A stretch of DNA of 40,573 nucleotides from Fibrobacterota bacterium (GCA_028287465.1 JAQBPO010000004.1:1-40573); one strand, 5' to 3'; shown: positions 25,859 to 34,590, numbered from the stretch's first letter. The notes: generated from the letters alone by a model not told the origin. Translations and numbers: made by a program.

Positions 25859-27058
25859 ATGCCACAGGATAATTACCGATTGAATGCAAAACTGGGAGGC
25901 GGACCCGTCTTCTTGGGCGTTGGAGTCGTCGGCGCCGCTATTTGCGCTTTCAGCTTCATGCAGAACCGCCAGGAATTTTTCGCGTCATACCTGACCGCGT
26001 TCTCCTTCTTCCTGGCCATCGCCCTCGGATCGTTCTTCTTCGTCTTCGTCCAGCACCTGGCGCGTTCCGCCTGGAGCGTGACCATCCGCCGCGTGTCCGA
26101 GACCGCGGCCGCCAACCTCCCCTGGATGTTGCTGCTCTTCATTCCCGTCATCCTGGGCGCAAAGGACATCCTGCCTTGGTTGAATCCGGAAATGCGCGCC
26201 AACGATCATCTGGTGCACCTCAAGGAAGGCTACCTGAACCCGACCTTCCTGTGGATCCGCGTCGGCCTCATCTTCGGCGTCTGGACCCTGTTCAGCCTTT
26301 ATTTCCTCAGGACTTCCCGCAAGCAGGACGAAACCGGGAATCCGGCCCTGACCACCAGCATGGGCAAGGTGGCCGCCGGCGCCGCCATCCTGTTCACCCT
26401 GAGCCAGACCGTTTTCGCCCTCGACTGGATCATGTCCCTCGACCCCCACTGGTTCTCCACCATGTTCGGCGTGTACTATTTCGCCGGCGCCGTTGTCGCC
26501 CAGTACTGCTTCCTCATCCTGGTTTCGGCCATCCTCCGGAACAAGACCGGCCGCAAGGACATCTTCCGCACGGACCATTTCCATGATGCCGGCAAGCTGC
26601 TGTTCGGCCACAACGTGTTCTGGACCTATATCGGATTCAGCCAGTTCTTCCTGATCTGGTACGCCAATATCCCGGAAGAAACCATGTTCTTCCAGCACCG
26701 AGCCGCCAGTTCCTGGAAGGTCATCAGCCTGATGCTGCCCTGGTGCCACTTCGCCATCCCTTTCTTGTATCTTATGTCGTGGCATGTAAAACGCAATATC
26801 GTGGCCCTTTCCATCGGCTGCGTCTGGCTCCTGACCATGTGCTATATCGATATCTACTGGCTCATCCAACCCAACTTCCACCATGAAGGGGCGCACTTCG
26901 GCCTGGGCGACGTAGGCTCCATCCTGGCCGTGGGCGGCTTCTTCCTATTCCTGTTCATCCGCCGCTTGAACCAGGCGAATCTCATTCCCTCCGGCGACCC
27001 GCGCCTCGCGGATTGCCTTTCCTACGATAACGGGGTAATCACCAATGAGCACGATTGA
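25859..27058 (+). CDS. actF: Alternative complex III subunit ActF, NrfD-like membrane subunit
   Basis: The 399-residue polytopic protein (about ten helices) is the second NrfD-like subunit of ACIII. Typical segments are GSFFFVFVQHLARSAWSVTIRR, HLKEGYLNPTFLWIR, TVFALDWIMSLDPHWFSTMFG, FSQFFLIWYANIPEE and MSWHVKRN. It pairs with ActC in the membrane. A ribosome site AAGGA lies 6 nt before the ATG. Its 3' end overlaps the next gene by 14 bp, so that gene is likely a functional companion. Confidence 0.93.
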   Translation: MPQDNYRLNAKLGGGPVFLGVGVVGAAICAFSFMQNRQEFFASYLTAFSFFLAIALGSFFFVFVQHLARSAWSVTIRRVSETAAANLPWMLLLFIPVILGAKDILPWLNPEMRANDHLVHLKEGYLNPTFLWIRVGLIFGVWTLFSLYFLRTSRKQDETGNPALTTSMGKVAAGAAILFTLSQTVFALDWIMSLDPHWFSTMFGVYYFAGAVVAQYCFLILVSAILRNKTGRKDIFRTDHFHDAGKLLFGHNVFWTYIGFSQFFLIWYANIPEETMFFQHRAASSWKVISLMLPWCHFAIPFLYLMSWHVKRNIVALSIGCVWLLTMCYIDIYWLIQPNFHHEGAHFGLGDVGSILAVGGFFLFLFIRRLNQANLIPSGDPRLADCLSYDNGVITNEHD

Positions 27059-27662
27059 TCCTCGCACCAAAGACCCCGCGGAACCGCATCACTCGGAGAA
27101 CGGCGGGCACGAGCTGTCCGACTTCAGCTGGACCACGGTCCTGTGGCTGATCCCGCTTTCCGTCGTCATCCTCGTGGTTTTCTTCGCCGTTTGCATCGCC
27201 TGGTTCAAAGGCGCCAAGGATCGCGAGATAGGTGAAAAGCAGGCCATGTTCAATACCACCGAATTGAACCAGCTGCGCGCCAAGGAAAACGAGACCTTGA
27301 CCCAATTCAAATACCTGGACAAGGAAAAGGGACGGGTCCAGATTTCCATCGCCCGGGCCATGGAATTGATCGCCCAGGAACACCAGAACAAACCGGGTCT
27401 GGCCTACAAGCCCATCACCGACACTTATCTCCAGGGCGCCGCCTTCGAAGTCCCGGCCCTAGCTGCGACAAATGAAGGGACCGAGGGGGGCATCTCCATC
27501 GAAACCGCCCCCGAGCCCAATGCCCCGACCAAGGGCGCCAAACCCACCAAGCCTACGGCGCCCAAGGTTTCAGGCAAGGCCGCCGTGCCGGCCATGGACG
27601 CCTCCAAGCAGAAGTCGAGCGGCGGTCCCGGCGGCGGCGCTTCCGAACAGAAGGCCCATTGA
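27045..27662 (+). CDS. One-helix membrane protein of the ACIII operon, unknown function
   Basis: The 205-residue product has a short hydrophilic N-terminus, one transmembrane helix (about 32-54) and a conserved-looking domain (about 60-135). In this domain GRVQISIARAMELIAQE resembles segments seen in small proteins next to other ACIII or oxidase operons. The tail (about 150-205) is Lys/Pro/Gly/Ala-rich. It overlaps actF by 14 bp and precedes a SCO gene, which suggests an accessory subunit or assembly factor; no catalytic or heme motif is present. It is not one of the six named Act subunits. Confidence 0.8.
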   Translation: MSTIDPRTKDPAEPHHSENGGHELSDFSWTTVLWLIPLSVVILVVFFAVCIAWFKGAKDREIGEKQAMFNTTELNQLRAKENETLTQFKYLDKEKGRVQISIARAMELIAQEHQNKPGLAYKPITDTYLQGAAFEVPALAATNEGTEGGISIETAPEPNAPTKGAKPTKPTAPKVSGKAAVPAMDASKQKSSGGPGGGASEQKAH

Positions 27663-27666
27663 ATCG

Positions 27667-28572
27667 ATGAACCTGGTGAATCCGTCCGTCCGTAACTTCC
27701 TGGGAATCATGGCCGCCTCCGCGGTCCTGTTCTGCCAAGGCGCGTCCGCCTTCGGGGGAAGCTATGACAGCCATACGGAGGTGGTCTCCGGAGCCGATGG
27801 ACAGTCCCTGCCCGCCAACCTGGTGGATGTGGGCATCGAAGAGCATCTGGGCGATCCCATTCCCATGGATGCGGTTTTCAAGGATGAAACCGGCAAGGAA
27901 GTGACCCTGGGGTCCTATTTCTCGCCGGGCAAACCCGTGCTTTTGAATTTCGCTTATTTCCAGTGTCCGATGCTCTGCAATATGGTCCTGAACGGCATGC
28001 TGGAAGGCATGAAGCGCATCGACTGGACCGCGGGCAAGGAATACCAGGTCGTCACCATCAGCATCGACCCCCGGGAGACCCCCGAACTGGCCGCAGCCAA
28101 GAAGAAGTCCCATATCGAAGCCCTGGGACGGCCGGAAGCCGCGCCGGGATGGCATTTCCTGACGGGGGACGAAAAGCAGATCCGCAAGGTCGCCGACGCG
28201 ATCGGGTTCAAATACCAATACGTCAAGGCGACGAATGAATTCGCCCATGCCGCCGGAGTCTATACCATTTCCCCGGCCGGGAAGATTTCCCGGTACCTTT
28301 ACGGAGTGGAGTTCAAGAAGAAGGATCTCCGTCTGGCCCTGCTGGACGCTTCCGAGGGCAAGGCCCTTTCCATCGGGGATAAACTCGTGATGTTCTGCTA
28401 TCGATACGATGCGAACGCCAAGGGATACGTTCTTTTCGCCCGCAATTTCATGAAGGGCGGCGGATACGTGGTCACGGCTTGCCTGGCCCTTTTGATGGGC
28501 GGACTCTGGCGCAAGGAATTCAAACGGCGGGACGTCGCCCAAAAGCCAGTGGCCACGGGTACCGGCGCCTGA
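27667..28572 (+). CDS. SCO1/SenC-type copper chaperone for cytochrome oxidase
   Basis: The 301-residue thioredoxin-fold protein delivers copper to, or reduces, the CuA site of oxidase subunit II. Copper ligands are C100 and C104 (CPMLC) and H194 (EFAHAAGVY). A signal peptide covers about 1-28 and a C-terminal hydrophobic helix about 268-285, so it is anchored at its C-terminus with the domain outside. I chose the ATG at 27667, 4 nt after the previous stop; the frame is open further upstream but overlaps the preceding gene. It stands just before ctaC, its likely client. Confidence 0.92.
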   Translation: MNLVNPSVRNFLGIMAASAVLFCQGASAFGGSYDSHTEVVSGADGQSLPANLVDVGIEEHLGDPIPMDAVFKDETGKEVTLGSYFSPGKPVLLNFAYFQCPMLCNMVLNGMLEGMKRIDWTAGKEYQVVTISIDPRETPELAAAKKKSHIEALGRPEAAPGWHFLTGDEKQIRKVADAIGFKYQYVKATNEFAHAAGVYTISPAGKISRYLYGVEFKKKDLRLALLDASEGKALSIGDKLVMFCYRYDANAKGYVLFARNFMKGGGYVVTACLALLMGGLWRKEFKRRDVAQKPVATGTGA

Positions 28573-28602
28573 GCTTAGGGTTGCAAGGCGCCGAAGAGCA
28601 CA

Positions 28603-28630
28603 TAGACATCTTTTAAATACCGGGTATAAG
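28603..28630 (+). promoter_or_regulatory. Candidate promoter of ctaC, TAGACA-16-TATAAG
   Basis: The -35 TAGACA (28603-28608) and -10 TATAAG (28625-28630) each match five of six consensus bases, with a 16-bp spacer. The ATG of ctaC is only 8 nt past the -10, so transcripts would be leaderless or nearly so. This would allow the oxidase genes to be expressed apart from the ACIII genes. Confidence 0.5.
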
Positions 28631-28638
28631 AGAAGAAT

Positions 28639-29577
28639 ATGGACAACAGCAAAACATTCTGGCTACCTGAAAAGGCCTCCACCTTCGTAGATACGGTGGA
28701 TCCGGCCTTCAATCTATATCTGTGGATCTCCATCTTCTTCTTCGGCCTGATCATCATCCTGATCACGGTTTTCACCGTGAAATACCTCCGCCGCCGCCCG
28801 GATCAGCTGGCCACGGCGCAAATCACCCATAACCTCACCTTGGAACTGTCCTGGACCATCATTCCTTTGATCATCGTGATGGGCCTGTTCTTCCTCGGCA
28901 TGAAGGGTTTCCTCCATATGCGCGTGGCCCCGGCCGGTTACATGCAGGTCAACGTCAAGGCGCAAAAATGGAGCTGGGGCTTCGAGTATCCCTCGGGCGC
29001 CATCAATGATACCCTGGTCGTCCCGGTCAATACCCCGGTCAAACTGGCCATGACCTCGCGGGACGTGCTCCACAGCTTCTTCATTCCCGCCTTCCGCACG
29101 AAGGCCGACGTCATCCCCAACCGCTATCATGCCCTCTGGTTCCAGGCCACCCGTACCGGCGTCTTTCCGGTGCAGTGCACCCAGTATTGCGGCACCAACC
29201 ATTCCTATATGCTCACGGCGGTCAAGGTCATGGAACCGGAAGCCTACGAGGAGTGGCTTGCCAACGCTTCGGATCCGGGCAAGGGGAAGACTCCGGCGCA
29301 GTTCGGCGAAGTCCTGTATCAAAAGCGCGGATGCAATGCCTGCCATTCCGTCGACGGCTCCAAAGCGGTCGGTCCCTCCTGGAAGGGCCTTTTCGGCAGG
29401 CAGGAGAACACGAGCGCGGGTTCGGTGATGGTGGACGAAGCGTATATCCGCGAATCCATGCTCCAGCCCGCAGCGAAGGTGGTTACCGGCTTCCAACCCG
29501 TCATGCCGACCTTCCAAGGCGTGCTTTCCGACCGGGAAGTCGTCGCCATCATCGAATACATCAAAACCTTGAAGTGA
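28639..29577 (+). CDS. ctaC: Cytochrome c oxidase subunit II with fused cytochrome c (caa3 type)
   Basis: The 312-residue subunit has two N-terminal helices (about 26-50 and 70-92) and a CuA cupredoxin domain with ligands H145, C180, C184, H188 and M191 (CTQYCGTNHSYM). A C-terminal class I cytochrome c follows, with C232-x2-C235-H236 (CNACH) and M289 (PVMP). The fusion defines a caa3 oxidase: electrons enter at the fused heme and pass to CuA. No classical signal peptide precedes the first helix. A promoter-like sequence lies directly upstream. Confidence 0.96.
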   Translation: MDNSKTFWLPEKASTFVDTVDPAFNLYLWISIFFFGLIIILITVFTVKYLRRRPDQLATAQITHNLTLELSWTIIPLIIVMGLFFLGMKGFLHMRVAPAGYMQVNVKAQKWSWGFEYPSGAINDTLVVPVNTPVKLAMTSRDVLHSFFIPAFRTKADVIPNRYHALWFQATRTGVFPVQCTQYCGTNHSYMLTAVKVMEPEAYEEWLANASDPGKGKTPAQFGEVLYQKRGCNACHSVDGSKAVGPSWKGLFGRQENTSAGSVMVDEAYIRESMLQPAAKVVTGFQPVMPTFQGVLSDREVVAIIEYIKTLK

Positions 29578-29601
29578 CAGCTTAAAACTGGACGGATCAA
29601 T

Positions 29602-31206
29602 ATGATTGCCCACGTACATCACGAGAATATCAACTATCTGAAGGCCTCCAAGGGCCTCAAGAATTGGCTGGTCACGGTGGATCACAAGCGCATCGGCATG
29701 ATGTACTTGGCCTCCATCCTGTGCTTTTTCATCGCCGGCGGAACCTTCGCAGGCCTGTTCCGTTTCGAGTTGTGGAGCCCTCTCAAGGAGTTCCTGACCC
29801 CGGACCAATACAACCAGTTCTTCACCCTGCATGGGGTGATCATGGTGTTCCTGGTCGTGGTGCCGGGCATTCCGGCCGCCCTGGGCAATTTCATCCTGCC
29901 CATCCAGATAGGCGCCAAGGATCTGGCCTTCCCGAAACTGAATCTCACCAGCCTCTATCTCTACTGGATCGGAGCGGCCATCGCCCTCTACTCCATCGTG
30001 GCCGGACATGCCGACCAGGGTTGGACCATGTATGCGCCGTACTCCCTCTCCCGTAATCCGGCCGTCCTATGGATGATGATCGCCGCCTTCATCCTCGGTT
30101 TTTCGTCCATCCTCACCGGCCTGAATTTCATCGTCACCATGCACAATATGCGCGCTCCGGGAATGACCTGGTACCGTATGCCCCTGTTCTTGTGGGCCAT
30201 GTACGCTACCGGCATCATGCAGATCTTCGCGACGCCGGTGCTGGCCATCACCCTTCTCCTCCTCCTCATGGAGAACTTCTTCGGGATAGGCATCTTCGAC
30301 CCCGCATTGGGCGGCGACCCCTTGCTGATGCAGCATTTCTTCTGGTTCTACTCGCATCCCGCCGTTTACATCATCGTGGTGCCGGGCTTCGGCATCGCCT
30401 CCGAGGTCATCGCCTGCTTTTCCAAGAAGGATATTTTCGGCTATCGTTTCGTTGCGTATTCCTCGGTCGCCATCGCCATCATCGGATTCGTGGTCTGGGG
30501 GCATCACATGTTCGTGGCCGGCCAGTCCGAATTGGCCGATTCCATCTTCTCCTTCCTCACCTTCTTCACGGCCGTTCCTTCGGCAATCAAGGTGTTCAAC
30601 TGGACGGCCACCCTGTATAAGGGTTCCATCGAGCTGCGGACCCCCATGCTCTATGCCCTTCAGTTCCTGTTCAACTTCACCATCGGCGGCCTGACGGGAA
30701 TCATCCTGGCCATCCTCTCGGTGGACATCCACCTTCACGATACCTACTTCGTCGTCTCGCATTTCCATTACGTCGCCATGGGCAGCACCATGATCGCCTT
30801 CATCGCCGGCATCCACTATTGGTGGCCCAAGATGACGGGCAAGATGTACAACGAGACGGTGGGCCAAATCGCCGCCATCCTGGTGTTCATCGGCTTCAAC
30901 GTCACCTTCTTCGTGCAGCTCATCATGGGTTCCCAGGGAAGCCCCCGCCGGTACTACCATTATATGGACCAGTTCCAGATCCACCATCAGATATCGACCA
31001 TCGGGTTCGTCATTCTCGCCAGCGGCCTGTTCCTGGCCCTCGGCAACCTGATCGCATCCTTTTTCAACAAGTCGGTGGCTCCCGCCAATCCCTGGGGCGC
31101 CAAGACCCTGGAATGGCAGACGGATTCCCCGCCGCCGCTCTATAACTTCAAAGAGACGCCCGTGGTCACCCACGGTCCCTACGCCTTCGAGACGGAGAAA
31201 GCCTAA
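29602..31206 (+). CDS. ctaD: Cytochrome c oxidase subunit I, A2-type heme-copper oxidase
   Basis: Catalytic subunit reducing O2 to water and pumping protons, with about 12 helices in 534 residues. Ligands are H77 (TLHGVIMVF) and H389 for low-spin heme a, H387 for heme a3, and H252, H301 and H302 for CuB; Y256 is the cross-linked tyrosine. The helix VI motif is YSHPAVY (250-256): the D-channel glutamate of A1 enzymes (HPEVY) is replaced by the Tyr-Ser pair that defines A2-type oxidases, as in Rhodothermus caa3. It overlaps ctaE by one base (TAATG). Confidence 0.97.
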   Translation: MIAHVHHENINYLKASKGLKNWLVTVDHKRIGMMYLASILCFFIAGGTFAGLFRFELWSPLKEFLTPDQYNQFFTLHGVIMVFLVVVPGIPAALGNFILPIQIGAKDLAFPKLNLTSLYLYWIGAAIALYSIVAGHADQGWTMYAPYSLSRNPAVLWMMIAAFILGFSSILTGLNFIVTMHNMRAPGMTWYRMPLFLWAMYATGIMQIFATPVLAITLLLLLMENFFGIGIFDPALGGDPLLMQHFFWFYSHPAVYIIVVPGFGIASEVIACFSKKDIFGYRFVAYSSVAIAIIGFVVWGHHMFVAGQSELADSIFSFLTFFTAVPSAIKVFNWTATLYKGSIELRTPMLYALQFLFNFTIGGLTGIILAILSVDIHLHDTYFVVSHFHYVAMGSTMIAFIAGIHYWWPKMTGKMYNETVGQIAAILVFIGFNVTFFVQLIMGSQGSPRRYYHYMDQFQIHHQISTIGFVILASGLFLALGNLIASFFNKSVAPANPWGAKTLEWQTDSPPPLYNFKETPVVTHGPYAFETEKA

Positions 31207-31859
31207 TGGCCACCGCATCCACCGGTTTACCAGAACATCACGTAGCCCATCATTTCGACTCCGCCGATCAGGAGTTCGACTCCGTCAAGACCGGCATGTG
31301 GCTGTTCCTGGCGTCGGAAATCATGATGTTCGGCGCCCTTTTCGTCGGCGCCCTCGTATTCATGACCTTGCATCCGGCCGCCTTCAGGGAAGGCGCGCAT
31401 CATCTCGACTGGCGCATGGGCGCCATCAACACCTTCTTCCTGCTGACCAGCGGGCTCACCATGGGCCTCGCGGTCATCGCGGCCCAGGCGGGCCAGCAGT
31501 CCAAGGTGCGGGCCAATATCATCCTCAGCCTCGTCCTGGCCTCCGGATTCCTGGTGGTGAAGACCATCGAGTATTCGCTGAAGATCCACCACGGCACTTT
31601 GCCGGGCCGGTTATGGCACGGGGAAGGCTTCCACGATCCCTTCGTCCACGTATTCTACGGGTTCTATTTCGTGATGACCGGGCTCCATGGGCTCCACGTC
31701 CTCATCGGAATGGGGCTTATGATTTTCGCCTTGATCCGGTCCACCAAGGTCCGCTTCAACCGCGGCTATTTCACCCCCGTCGAAATGGTCGCCCTTTACT
31801 GGGCCCTGGTCGATCTGGTCTGGGTATTCCTTTTCCCTCTTCTCTATCTGATAGGGTAA
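31206..31859 (+). CDS. ctaE: Cytochrome c oxidase subunit III
   Basis: The 217-residue protein has five helices, the short bacterial form of CoxIII. Typical segments are KTGMWLFLASEIMMFGALF (helix with the conserved Glu), INTFFLLTSGLTMGLAV, HDPFVHVFYGFYFVMTGLHGLHVLIG and VEMVALYWALVDLVWVFLFPLLY. It stabilises subunit I and proton uptake. Its start codon shares one base with the ctaD stop. Confidence 0.95.
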   Translation: MATASTGLPEHHVAHHFDSADQEFDSVKTGMWLFLASEIMMFGALFVGALVFMTLHPAAFREGAHHLDWRMGAINTFFLLTSGLTMGLAVIAAQAGQQSKVRANIILSLVLASGFLVVKTIEYSLKIHHGTLPGRLWHGEGFHDPFVHVFYGFYFVMTGLHGLHVLIGMGLMIFALIRSTKVRFNRGYFTPVEMVALYWALVDLVWVFLFPLLYLIG

Positions 31860-31863
31860 TCGC

Positions 31864-32514
31864 ATGTCTAACCACGAATATCCCGGCCACGCCATTCCCA
31901 AGTCGACCATCGTCGGCAGTTATTTCACCCTGGTTTTCCTGACCGCGATCATGGTGGGCCTGTCCCGCCTGAACGTGGAGCGTCTGGGGATCGATTGGAT
32001 CGATCTCCATGCCATCAAAACCTGCTTGATCATGGGCATCGCCCTGGTCATGGGCATCATCGTTTCCATGTTCCTGATGGGCCTGCGGTATGAAAGCAAG
32101 CTCCTCAACCTGACCATCTTCCTCTCGAACTTCGTATTCCTGCTCATCTTCGTGCTCTTCACCTGGGCGGACACGTCCTTCCGCGGGGAAGTGGATCCCA
32201 GCTTCAACCAGAAGATCAACTACACCTCTCCAGTCAAGGAAGAAGCCGCCGGGGAACACGGCGCCGCCTCCCATGAAGGCGCCCCGGCCCAAACCGCCCC
32301 CGCCTCCGCGGGTCCGGCCCAGGCCGTCCAGGAGGCCGCACCAGCCGACGTCAAGACCGTTCCTGCGGCCGAGGCAGCGGCTCCGGCGAAGAAGGATGCC
32401 GCGCCCGCGGCGACCAAGCCTTCGGCGCCCTCCGCTCCCGCTGCGGCCAAACCCGCTGCGCCCGCGGCCGCCAAACCTGCCGCTCCCGCCAAAGAAGCCG
32501 CCCCGGCGCATTGA
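31864..32514 (+). CDS. ctaF: Cytochrome c oxidase subunit IV with Ala/Pro/Lys-rich tail
   Basis: The 216-residue product contains the three-helix prokaryotic subunit IV domain (about 15-105: GSYFTLVFLTAIMVGLSRL, HAIKTCLIMGIALVMGIIVSMF, FLSNFVFLLIFVLFTWAD). An unusually long tail (about 125-216) is made of Ala, Pro, Lys and Glu with imperfect AAKPAAPA repeats. Family members usually end near residue 110. The tail is likely disordered; its role is unknown. It lies 4 nt after ctaE and completes ctaCDEF. Confidence 0.88.
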   Translation: MSNHEYPGHAIPKSTIVGSYFTLVFLTAIMVGLSRLNVERLGIDWIDLHAIKTCLIMGIALVMGIIVSMFLMGLRYESKLLNLTIFLSNFVFLLIFVLFTWADTSFRGEVDPSFNQKINYTSPVKEEAAGEHGAASHEGAPAQTAPASAGPAQAVQEAAPADVKTVPAAEAAAPAKKDAAPAATKPSAPSAPAAAKPAAPAAAKPAAPAKEAAPAH

Positions 32515-32550
32515 GCCGGGCGCTCCGGCGTCCCTCTGAAAGGATCCCCC

Positions 32551-33255
32551 TTGGGTCTCAAGCTTTCACCCGGCCGGTTCTCGGGAGGCATGCAGCCCCC
32601 CCCGGCAAAGGGTCCTTTTTTCATTTTCCTGCTGATGATGCCGGCGTTCATCCTCCTCATCATCCTCCTCTTGGTGGTCATGCAGTACAAGCAACTGCAT
32701 TCCTTCGTATCGCCCCAACCCATGCCTTTGTCCGTGATTCCCGATTCGCCAGAGGCTCAGGAAAGGGCGCGCGCCAGGATCACGGATTTCCTGGGCGATA
32801 CGGCGAGAGACTCCGCGACCACCGCGGTCCATAGGCCGGATACCCTGATCGTTTCCGCGGAGGAGATCAATCAGCTCGCCCGGAGCAGCCGGACCTTGTC
32901 GGATATGAAACTCGATTACCACCTGGATCTGGAGGATACCCTCCTGGTCGCGCGCAACAGCCTACCCGTCGAGCACCTCCGGGGATTCCTGGCGACCATG
33001 GCCAGGGTATTGCGGGTGAAGGGGTATCTCAATTCGGAAATGAAGGGCTATCCCGAATTCAAGGATGGAACCATCACCATAGTGCCGACCTCGGCGGTGA
33101 TGAACGGGCAAGCCGCTCCGGTATCCGTTCTGGGCAAGGGCAAGCTGGATGTGAGGGATTGGGTCGAAGACAAAGCCGTGTTCGACCGGGCCCTCGCGCA
33201 CCTCGCGGACGTGAAGATCCGCGACGATCATCTGATCCTCATCAAGAAGCGCTGA
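32551..33255 (+). CDS. One-helix membrane protein after ctaF, unknown function
   Basis: I do not recognise a family. The 234-residue product has a short N-terminus, one strong hydrophobic helix (about 23-46: FFIFLLMMPAFILLIILLLVV) and an extracytoplasmic alpha/beta domain (about 70-230) with LIVSAEEINQLARSS, LDLEDTLLVARNSLPVE and LNSEMKGYPEFKDGTITI. The start is a TTG with AAAGGA 5-6 nt upstream; an in-frame ATG at 32590 has GGGAGG too close. Its position at the end of the oxidase operon hints at an envelope role linked to respiration. It overlaps the convergent antiporter gene by 14 bp. Confidence 0.75.
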   Translation: MGLKLSPGRFSGGMQPPPAKGPFFIFLLMMPAFILLIILLLVVMQYKQLHSFVSPQPMPLSVIPDSPEAQERARARITDFLGDTARDSATTAVHRPDTLIVSAEEINQLARSSRTLSDMKLDYHLDLEDTLLVARNSLPVEHLRGFLATMARVLRVKGYLNSEMKGYPEFKDGTITIVPTSAVMNGQAAPVSVLGKGKLDVRDWVEDKAVFDRALAHLADVKIRDDHLILIKKR

Positions 33256-34519
33256 GAGCCGGTTCCTCCGGTTCCATCCGGCTGCCAGGCCTGCCCACCT
33301 TCAACATGGACAAGGCCGGTCCCGTCATGGCCGTGGTGGCGAGCGCGACCAGCACCATCATGGTGAAGATCCGCGGGGAAAGGATGCCCAGGTCCAACCC
33401 CACGTTCAGGACGATCAATTCCATCAGCCCGCGCGTGTTCATCAAGGCTCCCAAGGCCATCGCATTGCGCCAGGAATTGCCGGTCAACCGGGCCGCAAGG
33501 CTCACGCCCCCGAACTTCCCCGCAACCGCCAAGATCAGCAACCCCGCGAAGACGAGCCAATCCCCGCCTTGACCCATGGCATCCAAACGGGTGCGCAGGC
33601 CGGTGGCCGCGAAAAAGACGGGCATGAGGAACAAGGATGCGGAATATTCGAGGCGCTCGCGCAGGAAGTTCCGGAAAGGCCGCAGGGCGGGCATGATGGC
33701 GCCCGCCAGGAAGGCGCCGAACAGGGCGTGGATGCCGATAACCTCCGTGGCCAGGGCGCTCAGAAAGACGAATATCAGCACCAGGGATGCCAGGCCCTTG
33801 CCCGGTCTTTCCGGGTGCGCCGTTGCGGCCAACCACCGCGCCGCGAAGGGTCGGATCAGGAAAAGCATGACCATGGTGAAGGCGAAGGCCGATAGGGCCA
33901 CCCCGGCTGCCGTAGCCAAGGACTGCGAACGGGCCACGGCGATGACCAAGGCCAGCAGGATCCAGGCCGTGACATCATCCACGGCGGCGCTCGCCATGGC
34001 GGTGGTGCCCAGGATGGTCGCGGAGAGGCCGCGCTCCCCGATGATGCGCGCGAGAACCGGAAAGGCGGTAATGCTCATGGATATGCCCATGAACAGGGCG
34101 AAGGCCGGGAGCTTTACGCCGGCCGGGGCATACTCCGCGAAAAGCGGGAAGGCTGCGGCCATGCCCAACAAGAAAGGCAGCAGAATGCCGGAATTGCTGA
34201 CGAGAACCGCCACCTTGGCATGCTTGCGAAGGGATCCCAGATCGATTTCCATTCCCACCGAGAACATGAACAGGATGATGCCGACCTGGCTGAGCAGGTT
34301 GAGGTTTGGCAGGCTCCCGGCCGGGAACAGAAAACCTTCCAGGAGGGGAGACGCATGTCCGAGCAGGGAAGGCCCCAGGATGATTCCCGCCGCCATTTCC
34401 CCGATAACGGAAGGCTGACCCAACCGGCGCGCGATCCATCCGCATGCGGCAGCCGAAGCCATGATCACGGCCAATTGGCAAAGGAGGATGGGGAAGGGTT
34501 GGGTGAAGGTATCGGTCAT
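33242..34519 (-). CDS. CPA2-type cation/proton antiporter (KefB-like membrane domain)
   Basis: The 425-residue protein has about 12 helices of the Na+/H+ exchanger CPA2 family: GQPSVIGEMAAGIILGPSLLG near the N-terminus, LFMFSVGMEIDL, MSITAFPVLARI and the ion-binding AVDDVTAWILLA (about 178-190). No TrkA-N/RCK domain follows, so it is the membrane part alone. Which ion (Na+ or K+) is exchanged for H+ is not clear. A terminator-like hairpin sits 7 nt before the ATG and no Shine-Dalgarno sequence is present there. The 3' end overlaps the convergent gene by 14 bp. Confidence 0.9.
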   Translation of the reverse strand: MTDTFTQPFPILLCQLAVIMASAAACGWIARRLGQPSVIGEMAAGIILGPSLLGHASPLLEGFLFPAGSLPNLNLLSQVGIILFMFSVGMEIDLGSLRKHAKVAVLVSNSGILLPFLLGMAAAFPLFAEYAPAGVKLPAFALFMGISMSITAFPVLARIIGERGLSATILGTTAMASAAVDDVTAWILLALVIAVARSQSLATAAGVALSAFAFTMVMLFLIRPFAARWLAATAHPERPGKGLASLVLIFVFLSALATEVIGIHALFGAFLAGAIMPALRPFRNFLRERLEYSASLFLMPVFFAATGLRTRLDAMGQGGDWLVFAGLLILAVAGKFGGVSLAARLTGNSWRNAMALGALMNTRGLMELIVLNVGLDLGILSPRIFTMMVLVALATTAMTGPALSMLKVGRPGSRMEPEEPALSAS

Positions 34520-34525
34520 ATGCGG

Positions 34526-34547
34526 AAAAGCCCCCTAAGGCGGGGGC
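34526..34547 (-). terminator. Intrinsic terminator or attenuator between sigma factor and antiporter
   Basis: On the minus strand GCCCCC-GCCTTA-GGGGGC is followed directly by TTTT. It lies 43 nt after the sigma factor stop and 6 nt before the antiporter start codon. It should end the sigma factor transcript; any antiporter mRNA from an upstream promoter must read through it. Confidence 0.65.
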
Positions 34548-34590
34548 GTCCGTTTCAGAAGATAATAACGATGGGTCCGATGCCCGGCGC

